A stretch of DNA of 64,000 nt from CAWEBF01 sp963807235 (GCA_963807235.1 CAWEBF010000035.1:208392-272391); one strand, 5' to 3'; shown: positions 52,167 to 61,754, counted from the stretch's first letter. A program made the numbers and translations. Notes: generated by a model from the letters alone, not told the origin.

Positions 52167-53067
52167 ATGCCCGTGAAAGTGCTGATGACCGGCGGCACGG
52201 GGTTCCTTGGGACGGCCCTCGTCCAGGCGCTACGTCACCGCGGCCACGACGTCACCGTCCTGAGCCGGCATCCCAAGAAACCGGGAGAAGCCCTGTGGCC
52301 GCCGGACGGCGAGGAGGGCGCCGTGCTGGCCCGGGTCAATGGTCCCGATGCCGTGATCAACCTGGCCGGAGAATCCATCGCCGGCAAACGGTGGACCCCC
52401 GCGCGCAAGGAGGCGATCCGCGCGAGCCGCGTAAACGTGACGCGGGCGCTCTCGGCGGCCATCGCACGCGCGCCGGCGCCGCCGGCGGTGTTCTTGAGCG
52501 GCTCGGCGGTGGGGTTCTACGGCGTACGGGACGAGACGCCGCTCGACGAGTCGTCGAGCCGAGGAAGCGACTTCCTGGGCGACGTGTGCGCGGAGTGGGA
52601 AGACGCCGCGTGGTCCGCGTCGGGCCGCACGCGCGTCGTGTTGTTGCGAACCGGCATCGTCCTCGACGGCAAGGGCGGTGCACTGCCGCAGATGGCGCTG
52701 CCCTTCAAGTTCGGGGCCGGCGGCCCGATCGGATCGGGTGAGCAGTACCATGTCATGGATTCACCTCCAGGACTGGATGAACCTGGCTCTATTGGCGCTC
52801 GATCGGAGCACCGTCAGCGGGCCGCTGAACCTGACCGCGCCCACGCCGGTCACCAACGCCGAGTTCGCGCGCACGCTGGCCGGTGAATTGCGGCGCCCCG
52901 GCTTCCTGCGCGCTCCGGCTTTTGCGATGCGGCTGCTCCTGGGCGAAATGGCGGACGCCCTGATCCTCGGCGGGCAGCGGGTGCTGCCCCGCAAGGCCGA
53001 AGCCGAGGGCTACGCGTTCAGGTACCCGCACCTGGCGCCGGCGCTGCACTCTGTTTACGGTAGGTGA
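52167..53067 (+). CDS. TIGR01777-type SDR epimerase-like protein (one frameshift)
   Basis: About 299 residues. ATG 52167. NAD(P)-binding Rossmann fold with GGTGFLGTALVQAL, VINLAGESIAGKRW (the family hallmark), RALSAAIARAPAPP, SGSAVGFYG and FKFGAGGPIGSGEQY. One surplus C near 52752 shifts the frame; the natural sequence continues MSWIHLQDWMNLALLALD and LNLTAPTPVTNAEFARTLA to the end at 53067. Relatives are YfcH-like nucleotide-sugar epimerase homologues of unknown substrate. Confidence 0.9.
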
Positions 53068-53119
53068 GTCGCCAATGAGCGGGCGCAACTTTCCCCCGAC
53101 GACCTCCGTCTAAGCTGGC

Positions 53120-53142
53120 ATTACCAAGAAAGTCTTGGTAAT
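53120..53142. promoter_or_regulatory. PadR operator
   Basis: ATTACCAAGA-AAG-TCTTGGTAAT, a perfect 10-bp inverted repeat with 3-nt spacer, 35 nt upstream of the padR start codon. Confidence 0.7.
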
Positions 53143-53177
53143 ACCCGGGCCGCCCGAGGGCGGCTCGACGGAGGCCC

Positions 53178-53513
53178 ATGCCTGCCAAAACGCCCAATGC
53201 GCTGCTGCACGGCACGCTGGACGCCCTCATCCTCAAGACGCTGACTGGCGGTCCACGCCACGGCTATGCCATCGCGAAGTTCATCGAGGACGCCTCGGCC
53301 GAGACCGTGATCGTCGAAGAGGGGTCGCTCTACCCGGCGCTCTACCGGATGGAGCGGCGCGGCTGGCTCGAGGCGGAATGGGGCGAATCTGAGCTTGGGC
53401 GGCGGGCCAAGCTTTACCGGCTTACGCGCCAGGGACGCACGCAGCTGGCGGCCGAAACCGAAGTCTGGCGTCTGTTCACCGCGGGCGTCTCGAAGATTCT
53501 GCTCGCGCAATGA
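53178..53513 (+). CDS. PadR-family transcriptional regulator
   Basis: 111 residues, complete. ATG 53178. Winged-helix PadR domain: LLHGTLDALILKTLTGGPRHGYAIAKFI, VEEGSLYPALYRMERRGWLEAEW and RRAKLYRLTRQGRTQL. In Acidobacteriota such small PadR genes regularly precede ADOP permeases, and here the stop overlaps the ADOP start as ATGA. It probably represses its own operon through the palindrome at 53120. Confidence 0.93.
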   Translation: MPAKTPNALLHGTLDALILKTLTGGPRHGYAIAKFIEDASAETVIVEEGSLYPALYRMERRGWLEAEWGESELGRRAKLYRLTRQGRTQLAAETEVWRLFTAGVSKILLAQ

Positions 53514-56145
53514 GACGGTCGCTGCGTTCGTTGTTGTGGCGCGTACCCGATCGAGCGGGAGGTCGAGGAGGAACTGGCTTTCCACCTCGAGATGCGCCGG
53601 CGGGAAGGCAGGCCGGTCGATGCCGCCGAGGTCGAGCGCGTGCGCCGGGTCTGCCTCGAGATCGCGAGAAAGAGGGACAGGGAGATGCGGATCACGCAAT
53701 GGCTCGACGACGTGGCGACCGACATCCGCTTTGCATTTCGACAGATGGGAGCATCTCCCGGCTTCACCTTCGTCGCCACGCTGACGCTGGCGCTGGGCAT
53801 CGGCGCCAACAGCGCGATTTTCGCGCTGGCCGATGTCACGCTGCTGCGCCCGCTGCCGTTTCCGGATTCCGGACGTGTCGTGGCCGTCATGGAGCGTTCG
53901 GTCGCGGCGCCCCGTCTGGGGGTGTCGCCCCCGACGCTGCGCGACGTCCGCGAGCAGAGTCGGAGTTTCGAAGCACTGGCGGCAATCGCCCAGGGCGCCG
54001 GGGGCGGCCCGCTGGTGACAGCGCCGGATGGCACGGTCGAAACCGTCGAGCGCCAGTACGTCACGACAGGGTTCTTCGAGGTGCTCGGCGCGGTCCCGGT
54101 CGCAGGGCGCACCTTCCGTTCGGTTGACGAGGGGCCGAGGCCGACGACGGTCGTCTTCAGCGAGAGCCTGTGGCGGTCGCGCTTCGCGGCAGACGTCTCC
54201 CTGGTCGGAAAGACCGTGCGCTTGAACGGCGAGCCGTTCACGGTCGTCGGCGTGGTCCCCGACTGGGCTCAGCTGACGCGTCCCGCCCGCATGTGGACGC
54301 TGATGCCACAGGTCCCGGAACTGGACCAGCGCGCAGCCAAAGTCTTCGAGGTCGTCGGCCGATTGAAGCCCGGCGTCACTCTCGACGCCGCCCGCGGCGA
54401 CGTGGAGGCCATCGGCGCCCGCATCGCGCGAGAGCATTCTGATGCGGGGGCCGGTTTCGGCCTCGCCATCGAGCCGGTCCGCAACTGGCTGATGGGACCG
54501 GACCTGCAGCTCACCTCGCTCCTCCTGCTCGGCGTGGTCGGCTTCGTGCTGCTGATGTGCTGCGCCAACGTCGCGAACCTGCTGCTGGCGCGCGCCAACG
54601 TGCGGTCGCGGGAACTGGCGGTCAGGGCGGCGCTGGGCGCGGGGCGCGGTCGCGTCATCGCCCAGATGCTGATCGAGAGTCTCGTGCTGTCGCTGGTCGG
54701 TGCGGCGTTCGGGCTCGCAATCGGGGCCGCGATCCTGCGCGCGGCACCGGCGCTGATTCCTCCGGGGCTCCTGCCGGCGTCGGTCACCCTGGGATTCGAC
54801 GCCAGGGTGGTGATGTTCGGCATCGGCGCCGCGGTGGCCGTTGGCATCCTGTTCGGGCTTGGTCCGGCATGGCAGGCGACCCGCACCTCGCTGACGAGCA
54901 CGCTCGCCAGCGAGAGCCGATCGTCCACGGGCAGCGGACGATTCCGCAGCGTGGTGGTCTCGGGCGAAGTCGCCGCCGCCGTGCTGCTGCTGTGCGGTGC
55001 GGGGCTCCTGCTGCGCACGCTCCTCGTGCTCGTCAACGTCGACACCGGGTACCGCGTCGACGCCAGCCGTGTGTTGACGCTGGACTTCAGCGTGGACTTC
55101 GGACCGAAGACGCCGCGGCCGACTCCGGAATCGCTCATGCAGTTCTACGACACGGTGGCGCGCGAGGTCGGTGAGCGGCCGGAAGTGAAGAGCGTCGGGT
55201 GGACGAGCAGCCTTCCGTACGGAACGACATCAGAGCTGGGAATGTGGTCGATCGAGGTGGTCGGCGATCCGTCGGTGGCCGCGGAGAATCGCCCGAGTGC
55301 CGACTTCGCCGTGGCGGACGAGGGATATTTCCGGACGCTGGACCTTCCCATCGTGGCCGGCCGCGGCTTCAGCGATCGCGACACAACCGCGGCGCCGTCG
55401 GTCTGCATCGTCAACGAGGCGTTCGTCCGGCGGGTCCTTGGGGGCCGGAACCCGATCGGGATGCGGATTGCTCTGCGGCGGGTGCCGCAGATGGAACCGC
55501 TGATCAAGGAGATCGTCGGCGTCGCCCGGCCAACCAGCGGGCGAGCCGCGGCACCCGAAGACCTGCTTCAGGTCTACATGCCGCTGCGCCAGTTCCCGAC
55601 CGGCAACGTCTACCTCGTCGCCCAGGCAGCCACAGGGCCGGCGGAGGCGCTGACGCCCCTCGTCCGCGCGATCGTCGCCCGGCACGATCCGAATACGCCG
55701 GTGCGCCGCGAACGGACGCTCGAGTTCCTGTCCGTCGAGTCCACGGCCGGATACCGGTTCCGGGCGGCGATGGTCGGCACGTTCGCCGGGTTGGCGCTCG
55801 CTGCTGGCGCTGGTGGGCGTGTTCGGTGTCCTGGCGTACTCCGTCCAGCAACGCCGGCGTGAGTTCGGGGTCCGCATCGCGCTGGGCGCCAGCGGATCGA
55901 GCGTCCTCGGGCTGGTGCTGCGCGGCGCGGCAACGATGATCGCGGCCGGGACGCTCGTCGGACTGGTGCTGGCGCTCGCCGTGTCGAAAACGATCTCGGC
56001 GTTCCTCTTCGGCGTGCAGCCGATCGACCCGGTGACGTTCGGCGGCGTGGTGCTGGTCCTGGCGGTGACGGCCACTCTGGCCGCGGCCGTGCCGGCGTGG
56101 CGCGCGGCACGCGTCGATCCGGTGGTGGCGTTTCGCAACGACTGA
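53510..56145 (+). CDS. ADOP-family duplicated MacB-like permease (two frameshifts)
   Basis: Acidobacterial duplicated orphan permease, about 878 residues. ATG 53510 (MRRSLRSLLWRVP) with the typical N-terminal PadR-linked segment REVEEELAFHLEMRRREG, then DIRFAFRQMGASPGFTFVATLTLALGIGANSAIFALAD. Two FtsX/MacB permease halves: first VANLLLARANVRSRELAVRAALGAGRGR, second LAYSVQQRRREFGVRIALGASG with LFGVQPIDPVTFGGVVLVL at the end. Periplasmic MacB-PCD domains lie between. Frames change near 53545 (surplus C) and 55800. There is no ATPase gene here, as is usual for ADOP. Substrate unknown. Confidence 0.9.
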
Positions 56146-56148
56146 AAC

Positions 56149-56176
56149 GGCAGAAGGTTCGCGAGAACCTTCTGCC
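56149..56176. terminator. 12-bp perfect hairpin with GCGA tetraloop after ADOP
   Basis: GGCAGAAGGTTC (56149-56160) and GAACCTTCTGCC (56165-56176) around a GNRA-type tetraloop GCGA, 3 nt after the stop codon. No T-tract; probably the transcript end of the PadR-ADOP operon. Confidence 0.6.
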
Positions 56177-56185
56177 TCAGTGGAG

Positions 56186-56226
56186 TTTCTGAATTCTGAA
56201 TTGTGAATTGTGAATTGTGAATTGAC
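56186..56226. repeat. 7-bp-period array, GAATTGT type
   Basis: Units read GAATTCT GAATTGT GAATTGT GAATTGT GAATTGA between the convergent ADOP and DUF1501 genes. It is AT-rich, in contrast to the surroundings. Confidence 0.7.
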
Positions 56227-56233
56227 GAACGCG

Positions 56234-57490
56234 CTAGACGATCGCAGGCGCCCCGGCTCGAAAATCCCCGCCAAGGATCGCCGTCGAGTTCGCGCCCAGC
56301 CAGCCGTCCAGCACGCGCGCGTACACCGACCGGAAGTCGATCTCATGGCGCACGTCGCCGCCGTTGTTCTCGAGCGTCGGATTCGCGGGGTTCGGATCCA
56401 GCGACGCGGCCGTGCCGTAGATGCCGCCGCGCACGGTGCCGCCCAGCGCCATCATGATCGCGCCTGCGCCGTGATCGGTGCCCTGGCTGCCGTTCTCGGA
56501 GATCCGGCGGCCGAACTCGGAGAACTGCAGGATCAGCGTGTCGTTGAGCGCGCCCTGGTTGCGCAGGTCGTTGTAGAAGGCCGCCACGCCGTCGCCGTAG
56601 TTGCCCATCAGGTTCCCGTAGCCGCCGGCGCCGCCCGCACCCTGCTGGGCGTGGGTGTCGAAGCCGCCCGTCTGCACCCAGAAGACGCGCGTGCCCACGT
56701 TGCGAACAATGGCACCCGCCACCGTGCGCATTGCCGCCGCGAACCCGTTGTTCGGGTACGCCACGGTGCCGGTATAGCTGATCACCGAACCCACCCGGTC
56801 CAGCGTGGCGAACGCGGCCTGCGCGCTCGTGTTCACGAAGGCGAGGTTGGGTCGTTCAGCCGGCAGGTGCGAGGCGATGCGCGTGGCGGAGGCGCGTTCG
56901 TTGGCGGCTTCCGCACCCGTGTTGGGGCTGTTGAACGCGTAGGTGGCGGCGTTGGGGATCGCGGGGACGCTCGCCTCCCGCGACTGCAGTGCTCGTGGCA
57001 ACTCCTGCGTAGCGCTCCACCCCGCCAGCGGATCCGCCGGGACCGTTTCGAGATAGCGCCCCAGCCAGCCGTCGCCGACGGGCGAGGCGGGACTGGCCGT
57101 GCCCCAGATGTCGAGCCCCTGGAAGTGCGAACGGCTGGAATTGGGATAGCCGGTGCGCTGAATGACGGCGAGGCGTCCGGCATCGAAGACGGCGCGCAGC
57201 CCACCGAGTCGCGGGTGCAGGCCCAGTGCCTTGCCGCTCGAATCGGTCCCGATCTGCAGCACCTGGCCCGCGGGCACGGCGATCGATGGACGGCGGCTGT
57301 AGTAGAAGGGGTCCTGGTACGGCACCACAGTGCTCAGCGAGTCGTTGCCGCCGCTCAGATAGACCACCACCAGGTTGCGAGCCCGAGCGCCCTGCGCACG
57401 CGCGATATCGGACAGGAAGGCCGGCGCCGCGAAGCTGATGGTGAAGGCGGAAACGCCGCCGCTGATGAACTGGCGTCGTGAGATAGCCAT
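56234..57490 (-). CDS. DUF1501 secreted protein (sulfatase-like fold)
   Basis: 418 residues from ATG 57490 (MAISRRQFISGGVSAFTISF), Tat signal SRRQFISGG. The fold resembles alkaline phosphatase/sulfatase: NLVVVYLSGGNDSLSTVVPYQD, RSHFQGLDIWGTASPA, FWVQTGGFDTHAQQG, ILQFSEFGRRISENGSQGTDHGAGAIMM (metal-site-like His/Asp). It follows the DUF1800 gene by 16 nt; the two are a conserved pair in Acidobacteriota and Planctomycetes with unknown function. Confidence 0.92.
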   Translation of the reverse strand: MAISRRQFISGGVSAFTISFAAPAFLSDIARAQGARARNLVVVYLSGGNDSLSTVVPYQDPFYYSRRPSIAVPAGQVLQIGTDSSGKALGLHPRLGGLRAVFDAGRLAVIQRTGYPNSSRSHFQGLDIWGTASPASPVGDGWLGRYLETVPADPLAGWSATQELPRALQSREASVPAIPNAATYAFNSPNTGAEAANERASATRIASHLPAERPNLAFVNTSAQAAFATLDRVGSVISYTGTVAYPNNGFAAAMRTVAGAIVRNVGTRVFWVQTGGFDTHAQQGAGGAGGYGNLMGNYGDGVAAFYNDLRNQGALNDTLILQFSEFGRRISENGSQGTDHGAGAIMMALGGTVRGGIYGTAASLDPNPANPTLENNGGDVRHEIDFRSVYARVLDGWLGANSTAILGGDFRAGAPAIV

Positions 57491-57506
57491 CGAGATCTCC
57501 GTCCCT

Positions 57507-58963
57507 CTAGACCAACTGGTACTCGGCCGATCCGACAATCAGTCGCGACAGTCCGGCCACCTTCGTGTTCAGCTGCGCGGCAGACCCGGTCCAGGCGCCG
57601 CCGGCGAGCAGGTAGGCATGCAGCTCACCGAGCGGAGCGTCGTCGTAGGGCGACGGCGACAGGCGGTCCAGGAAGTACTCGACCATCTTCTCGGGTGACT
57701 CTCTGGCGCTCGTCGCGGCTGTAGCGAGCGGGCCCCTCTGGTTTGCCGAGATCTGCGACGCGAAGTTCATGCGGGCCAGCATCGCGCCCGTGGAGAACCA
57801 CCCCTGACCCAGCTCCCAGCCGTTCACGTCGGGCGGCTCAAGAGCACCTGCCCCATCGCGGCAAGCGGCGCCCGCATGTCGTCCACTCTGAAACCGCCGT
57901 AGCCCACTTCCTTCACCGCGCGGACGGCGAACTCCACCGGCCACGAGTAGCGTGAGAACCAGTTGCCCGGGTTCTGGAACCAGCGGGACTGCATCACGTA
58001 ACGGATCACCGGCTCCATCCGCGTCTCGTTCGACAGGTAGACGTTGGACGCGCCGCGCACGAAGTCGGGATCGGGATCGAAGGCGTCGGTGACGAAGTAG
58101 TGCCACAGTTTGCGCGCCAGCCGCGCGGCCGTCGCCGGATGCGTGGCCAGCGCCGTGATGAAGTCCACGCCGTCCTGCATCCCTTCAGCCGCCGAACGCG
58201 ACGGAATCGTCCGCGACCCATTGGGATAGATCGCAAACGTAAAGTTCTTCTCGGTGGTGTCGTGGTTGTTGGGGAGGTAGACGAACTCGTAGTAGTTCTG
58301 GGCAGCGTCGGCGCCACGATTCACGAGCCGCAGGTTCCAGCCGGTGAACACCCGGGCCGCGGCATACACGTCTTCCTCGGTGTAGTTGCCGATCCCGAAC
58401 GTGAAGAGCTCCATGATCTCGCGCCCGAAGTTCTCCTGCGGACGCTGCCGCGTGTTCAGGCGGCCGTCCAGCCAGACCAGCATGGCCGGGTCCTTGGCCA
58501 TCTCGATCAGCAGGTCGCGGAAGCTGCCGAGCGCGTGCGCGCGGAAGGTCTCGAGCTGACCGCGGGGGCCCGGCAGGTCGCCTTCCTTGAGCGCCAGCAT
58601 CTTGGTGGCCAGCACGGCGCCGAAGGTGCCGGCAATCTTGCTGTAGGCGGTGGCGAAATGGTTGTGCCAGAAGAGCGCCATCTTCTCCTGGAGCGGGCGT
58701 TGTGAATGGATCATGCGGAACAGCCAGCGCTGCCGCGCGTCCTCGATGATGATGTTCGCCCCGGAGGCGCCGCGGGACACGAAGTTGATGTAGTTGGGCT
58801 GGCCGATCTTCGAGTCCACGTCGTCGGGCTGTTCCTCGTAGTTCAAGAGATACGAGATGCCCTGCGACATCGACATGTTGCCCAGCGCCGCCAGTTCGCC
58901 CGGACTTGCCCCAAACCCGCCCCGGCGGAACAGGTGCTCGAGGTGCAATTGGGTTCGTGCCAT
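57507..58963 (-). CDS. DUF1800 protein (one frameshift)
   Basis: About 485 residues from ATG 58963 (MARTQLHLEHLFRRGGFGAS). Family motifs: HLFRRGGFGASPGELAALG, LQEKMALFWHNHFATAYSK, MLVWLDGRLNTRQRPQENFGREIMELF split at normal spacing, YTEEDVYAAARVFTGW, and HYFVTDAFDPDPDFV. The frame changes near 57835; the C-terminal frame reads EPPDVNGWELGQGWFSTGAM (GW-x-x-G-x-x-W signature) to 57507. Upstream partner of DUF1501; probably exported or surface-located, function unknown. Confidence 0.9.
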
Positions 58964-58987
58964 CTCGCTCGCTCCAGAAAACCGGCC

Positions 58988-59021
58988 CCGACCCCCTTAC
59001 GAATTCGTAATCTGGGGTCGG
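58988..59021. repeat. Nested REP-like palindrome
   Basis: CCGACCCC (58988-58995) pairs with GGGGTCGG (59014-59021); inside lies a perfect 14-bp palindrome TTACGAATTCGTAA (58997-59010). It is in the divergent gap between DUF1800 and the VOC gene. Confidence 0.55.
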
Positions 59022-59222
59022 GTCTCGCAGCCCGCGCGTGTCAGGGGCGAACATTCTACGCCCTATCCGGAGCCTCCCGGGCGCGCGACGGACCCAGGAT
59101 GCAAGCAGCTCGCCGCAGCGCACTACTTGGACGGGCCCATCGCCCTCTCCGTTGCCCAACCTTGATATCCTGTCCAGCCTAACTGAGCGGAGCCTCGCAT
59201 CGTCCCGCATGGCGCCCCCCGC

Positions 59223-59849
59223 ATGACAGCCGCGCGAAAGGCCAGCAAGAGGCCGGCGCGCCAGACGGCCCGCGCGCGCAAGACAACGAGGAAGCCCGCG
59301 CGCCGGGCCGCCCGCCCGCGTGCCACGGAGCCCGAACGGACACGGCGGCCGAAGGTCGAGGCCGGCAGCGGCGTCGCGCCGGGCATGCAGGCCGTGAGCC
59401 CGTATCTGGCCGTCGCCAACGTGCACGCCTCGATGCGTTTTCTCGAACAGACCCTCGGATTCGTGCCGGCGATCGTTCTGAAGGACACCGGTGGTCAGCC
59501 CCGGTACGCCGAAATGCGGAAAGGCGAAGTGGTCGTCATGCTGGTCCGCAAAGGCGATGAAACGGCTCCCGGCGGCGGCGCGGCGGCGCTCTACACCTAC
59601 GTGACCGACGTGGAGGGCGCCCTCGCGCGTGCCCGCGACGCAGGCGCCGGCTGCGGGGCCGCTGAGGACACGCCGTGGGGCGACCGCGCGGCCGTCGTCA
59701 CCGACCCGGACGGCTATCGCTGGGTCGTGGCGACTTTCAAGAAGCTGGTGCCGTTCGCAGAGCCCGTCAGGAGTAAATTCAGAATTCAGAATTCAGAATT
59801 CAGAAATCGGGCCGGAACTGCAGGTCCGGTCTTCTTTTCTGAACTCTGA
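59223..59849 (+). CDS. VOC-family protein with a basic N-terminal tail
   Basis: 208 residues from ATG 59223. Residues 1-45 are a Lys/Arg/Ala-rich, histone-H1-like tail (KASKRPARQTARARKTTRKP) that could bind nucleic acid or polyanions. Residues 55-175 form one VOC domain: VSPYLAVANVHASMRFLEQTLGF, YAEMRKGEVVVMLVRKGDE, YTYVTDVEGALARARDAGA and TDPDGYRWVVATF. The last 30 codons run through an ATTCAGA heptad array and encode RSKFRIQNSEFRNRAG, so the original C-terminus was probably shorter. Function unknown. Confidence 0.75.
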   Translation: MTAARKASKRPARQTARARKTTRKPARRAARPRATEPERTRRPKVEAGSGVAPGMQAVSPYLAVANVHASMRFLEQTLGFVPAIVLKDTGGQPRYAEMRKGEVVVMLVRKGDETAPGGGAAALYTYVTDVEGALARARDAGAGCGAAEDTPWGDRAAVVTDPDGYRWVVATFKKLVPFAEPVRSKFRIQNSEFRNRAGTAGPVFFSEL

Positions 59850-59873
59850 ACTCTGAACTCTGAACTCTGAATC
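59776..59873. repeat. Paired 7-bp-period arrays (ATTCAGA and GAACTCT units) around a palindrome
   Basis: Four ATTCAGA units (59776-59806) and four GAACTCT units (about 59840-59871) face each other in roughly complementary orientation, with the near-palindrome CCGGAACTGCAGGTCCGG (59812-59829) and TCTTCTTTTC between. The whole could fold as one long imperfect hairpin. It overlaps the 3' end of the VOC gene and abuts the bshA stop. Confidence 0.7.
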
Positions 59874-59876
59874 ATG

Positions 59877-61025
59877 CTAGCGGGTCGTCGAGGCTAGCAG
59901 CCTCTCGTAAGCAGCCTCGTACATCGGCACGACGCGGTCGGCGCCGAAGTGATCGCGCACGCGGCGGGTTGCCGCGTCGGCCATCGTGCGATGCAGCCCA
60001 GGCGTTGTCAGCAGCCGCATCACGCTGGCGGCCATCTCGTCCACGGCATCGGCGTCGTGCAGGAAGCCGCTCACGCCGTGCTCGATGACCTCGGGCACAC
60101 CGCCCACCCGGGCTCCCACGACAGGCACGCCGCAGGCCATGGCTTCGAGCGCCGCAAGGCCAAAGCTTTCTTCCTTGGACGGCAGCAGGAAAACGTCGCT
60201 CACCGACAGGAGCGGCTGCACCTCCTCCTGCGCGCCGACGGCGTGGAGCAGATTCGAGATGCCCAGTTCCCGGGCCGTGCGCAGCGCAAGCGGGAGGTCG
60301 GGCCCATCGCCGACCAGGAGGAGCCGCGCGGGCAGCTGGCGCCTGACGCGGTCGAAGATCGCCATCACGTAGTCGATGCGCTTGACCGGCCTGAAGTTCG
60401 AGACGTGCACGAGGATCTTCGCGTTCGGGTCACCGTCGGTGAGGCGCTTCCTGAGGTCGGGCAGCTCCTGGCGACAATGGACCGCGCAGTCGAGAAAATT
60501 GGGGATGACCTCAATCTCCCGGCTGACGGCCAGCTCGGCGTAGGTCGAGTCGCGCAGGCTCTTCGACACCGCGGTGACAAGGTCGGACTGTTCGATCGAG
60601 AAGGCCACAATCTCCAAGTACGACGGGTCGTTGCCGACCAGGGTGATGTCCGTGCCGTGGAGTGTCGTCACCACACTGGGCGCCCGCTCCGGACCGGCCG
60701 CCGCCAGCACCTGCTTGGCCAGGAAGGCGGCTGTGGCGTGAGGCACGGCATAGTGCGCGTGGACCACGTCCAGATGGAACGCGCGCGCAACCTCCACGAC
60801 CTTGTTCGCGATCGACAGCAGATACTGAGGTTCGCGAAAGAGCGGGTAGGACGGCGCCGCCACCTGGTGAAAGGTCAGGCCGGCCTGGTAGTCGCCGAAC
60901 CGGAACGGCGTCTCCGTGCTGATCACGTGGACGCGGTGTCCGCGCGACGCCAACGCCTTGCCGAGCTCGGTGGCCACGATGCCGCTGCCTCCCACGGAGG
61001 CGTAACAAATGATCCCGATGTTCAT
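59877..61025 (-). CDS. bshA: N-acetyl-alpha-D-glucosaminyl L-malate synthase
   Basis: GT4 glycosyltransferase, first step of bacillithiol synthesis (UDP-GlcNAc plus L-malate). 382 residues from ATG 61025 (MNIGIICYASVGGSGIVATEL). Motifs: GGSGIVATELGKALASRGH, VVHAHYAVPHATAAFLAK, TLHGTDITLVGNDPSY, HVSNFRPVKRIDYVMAIF, LLVGDGPDLPLAL and the E-x7-E site SKEESFGLAALEAMACG. No SD precedes the ATG and the upstream bshB1 frame runs into it without a stop, so translation is coupled or the two are fused. Confidence 0.9.
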   Translation of the reverse strand: MNIGIICYASVGGSGIVATELGKALASRGHRVHVISTETPFRFGDYQAGLTFHQVAAPSYPLFREPQYLLSIANKVVEVARAFHLDVVHAHYAVPHATAAFLAKQVLAAAGPERAPSVVTTLHGTDITLVGNDPSYLEIVAFSIEQSDLVTAVSKSLRDSTYAELAVSREIEVIPNFLDCAVHCRQELPDLRKRLTDGDPNAKILVHVSNFRPVKRIDYVMAIFDRVRRQLPARLLLVGDGPDLPLALRTARELGISNLLHAVGAQEEVQPLLSVSDVFLLPSKEESFGLAALEAMACGVPVVGARVGGVPEVIEHGVSGFLHDADAVDEMAASVMRLLTTPGLHRTMADAATRRVRDHFGADRVVPMYEAAYERLLASTTR

Positions 61026-61754
61026 ACGAGGGGGGTGTCCTAACCGGGTATCGAGATCCGGGCGCTCCACGGGCTGCCGTACCACGAACCCTTCCGCGAA
61101 GGCGACGCCAATCTGGGCGCCGAACAGCGCGTCGCGGCTCTCGATGAGCTGGTTGAACCGGTTCGACGTGAGCCGCGTGGCCACGGCATCGGAGCCGCGA
61201 GGGGCGAACTGTGACGCATGGCAGGCCAGGGCGCGGCGTTTCGTTTCGTAGTGATCGGTCACGTTCACCACGAAGGACGGCGCCGCGTGGTCGTTGATGA
61301 AGTAGTAGCACACCCACGACGGCTTCCACGCCTCGCCCTCGGCGTCGAAACGCCGCAGGCCGGCGCTGAACACCGCGTCGGCCACCAGCTCACTGGCGCG
61401 GACATGGTCGGGGTGGCGGTCCGACCAGTACGGAGCGGCCACGGTCACCGGCCTCGCCGATCGGACCAGACTGGCGATGGCGAGCGCATGCGCGGGGCTG
61501 GTGCCGAGCGCGCGATCGGGCAACCGCAGGTTTACGCGCCATTGCGCGCCCAGCACGCCCCGAGCGGCTTCAGCCTCGGCGATACGCTCGTCGACGGTGC
61601 CGTTGCTCCCCATCTCGCCGGCCGTCAAATCGCACAAGCCGACGGTGCGGCCACGGGCGACGTGCTTCACCACCGTGCCCGCCATGCCGATCTCGATGTC
61701 GTCGGGGTGCGGCCCGAATACCAGCAGATCGACCGGGTCTGGCGCGAGGGTCAC
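61026..61754 (-). CDS. bshB1: Bacillithiol biosynthesis deacetylase (in frame with bshA)
   Basis: LmbE/PIG-L-type zinc deacetylase that removes acetate from GlcNAc-malate. GTG 61754 (MTLAPDPVDLLVFGPHPDD) overlaps the stop of the FAD oxidoreductase as GTGA. Motifs: GPHPDDIEIGMAGTVVKHV (zinc His/Asp-Asp), DLTAGEMGSNGTVDERIAEA, PDRALGTSP, PYWSDRHPDHVRASEL (zinc His) and a C-terminal CHASQF and AEGFVVRQPV. About 242 residues. No stop separates it from bshA, giving a 625-codon joint frame; a hidden indel is also possible. bshC is not in the window. Confidence 0.88.

Noticed and set aside
56149..56176. Terminal inverted repeat of an insertion sequence
   Set aside because: It is a single compact hairpin with a tetraloop directly after a stop codon; no transposase or target duplication is seen.
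59776..59873. CRISPR-like repeat array
   Set aside because: Units are 7 bp, directly adjacent and without spacers. No cas genes are present.
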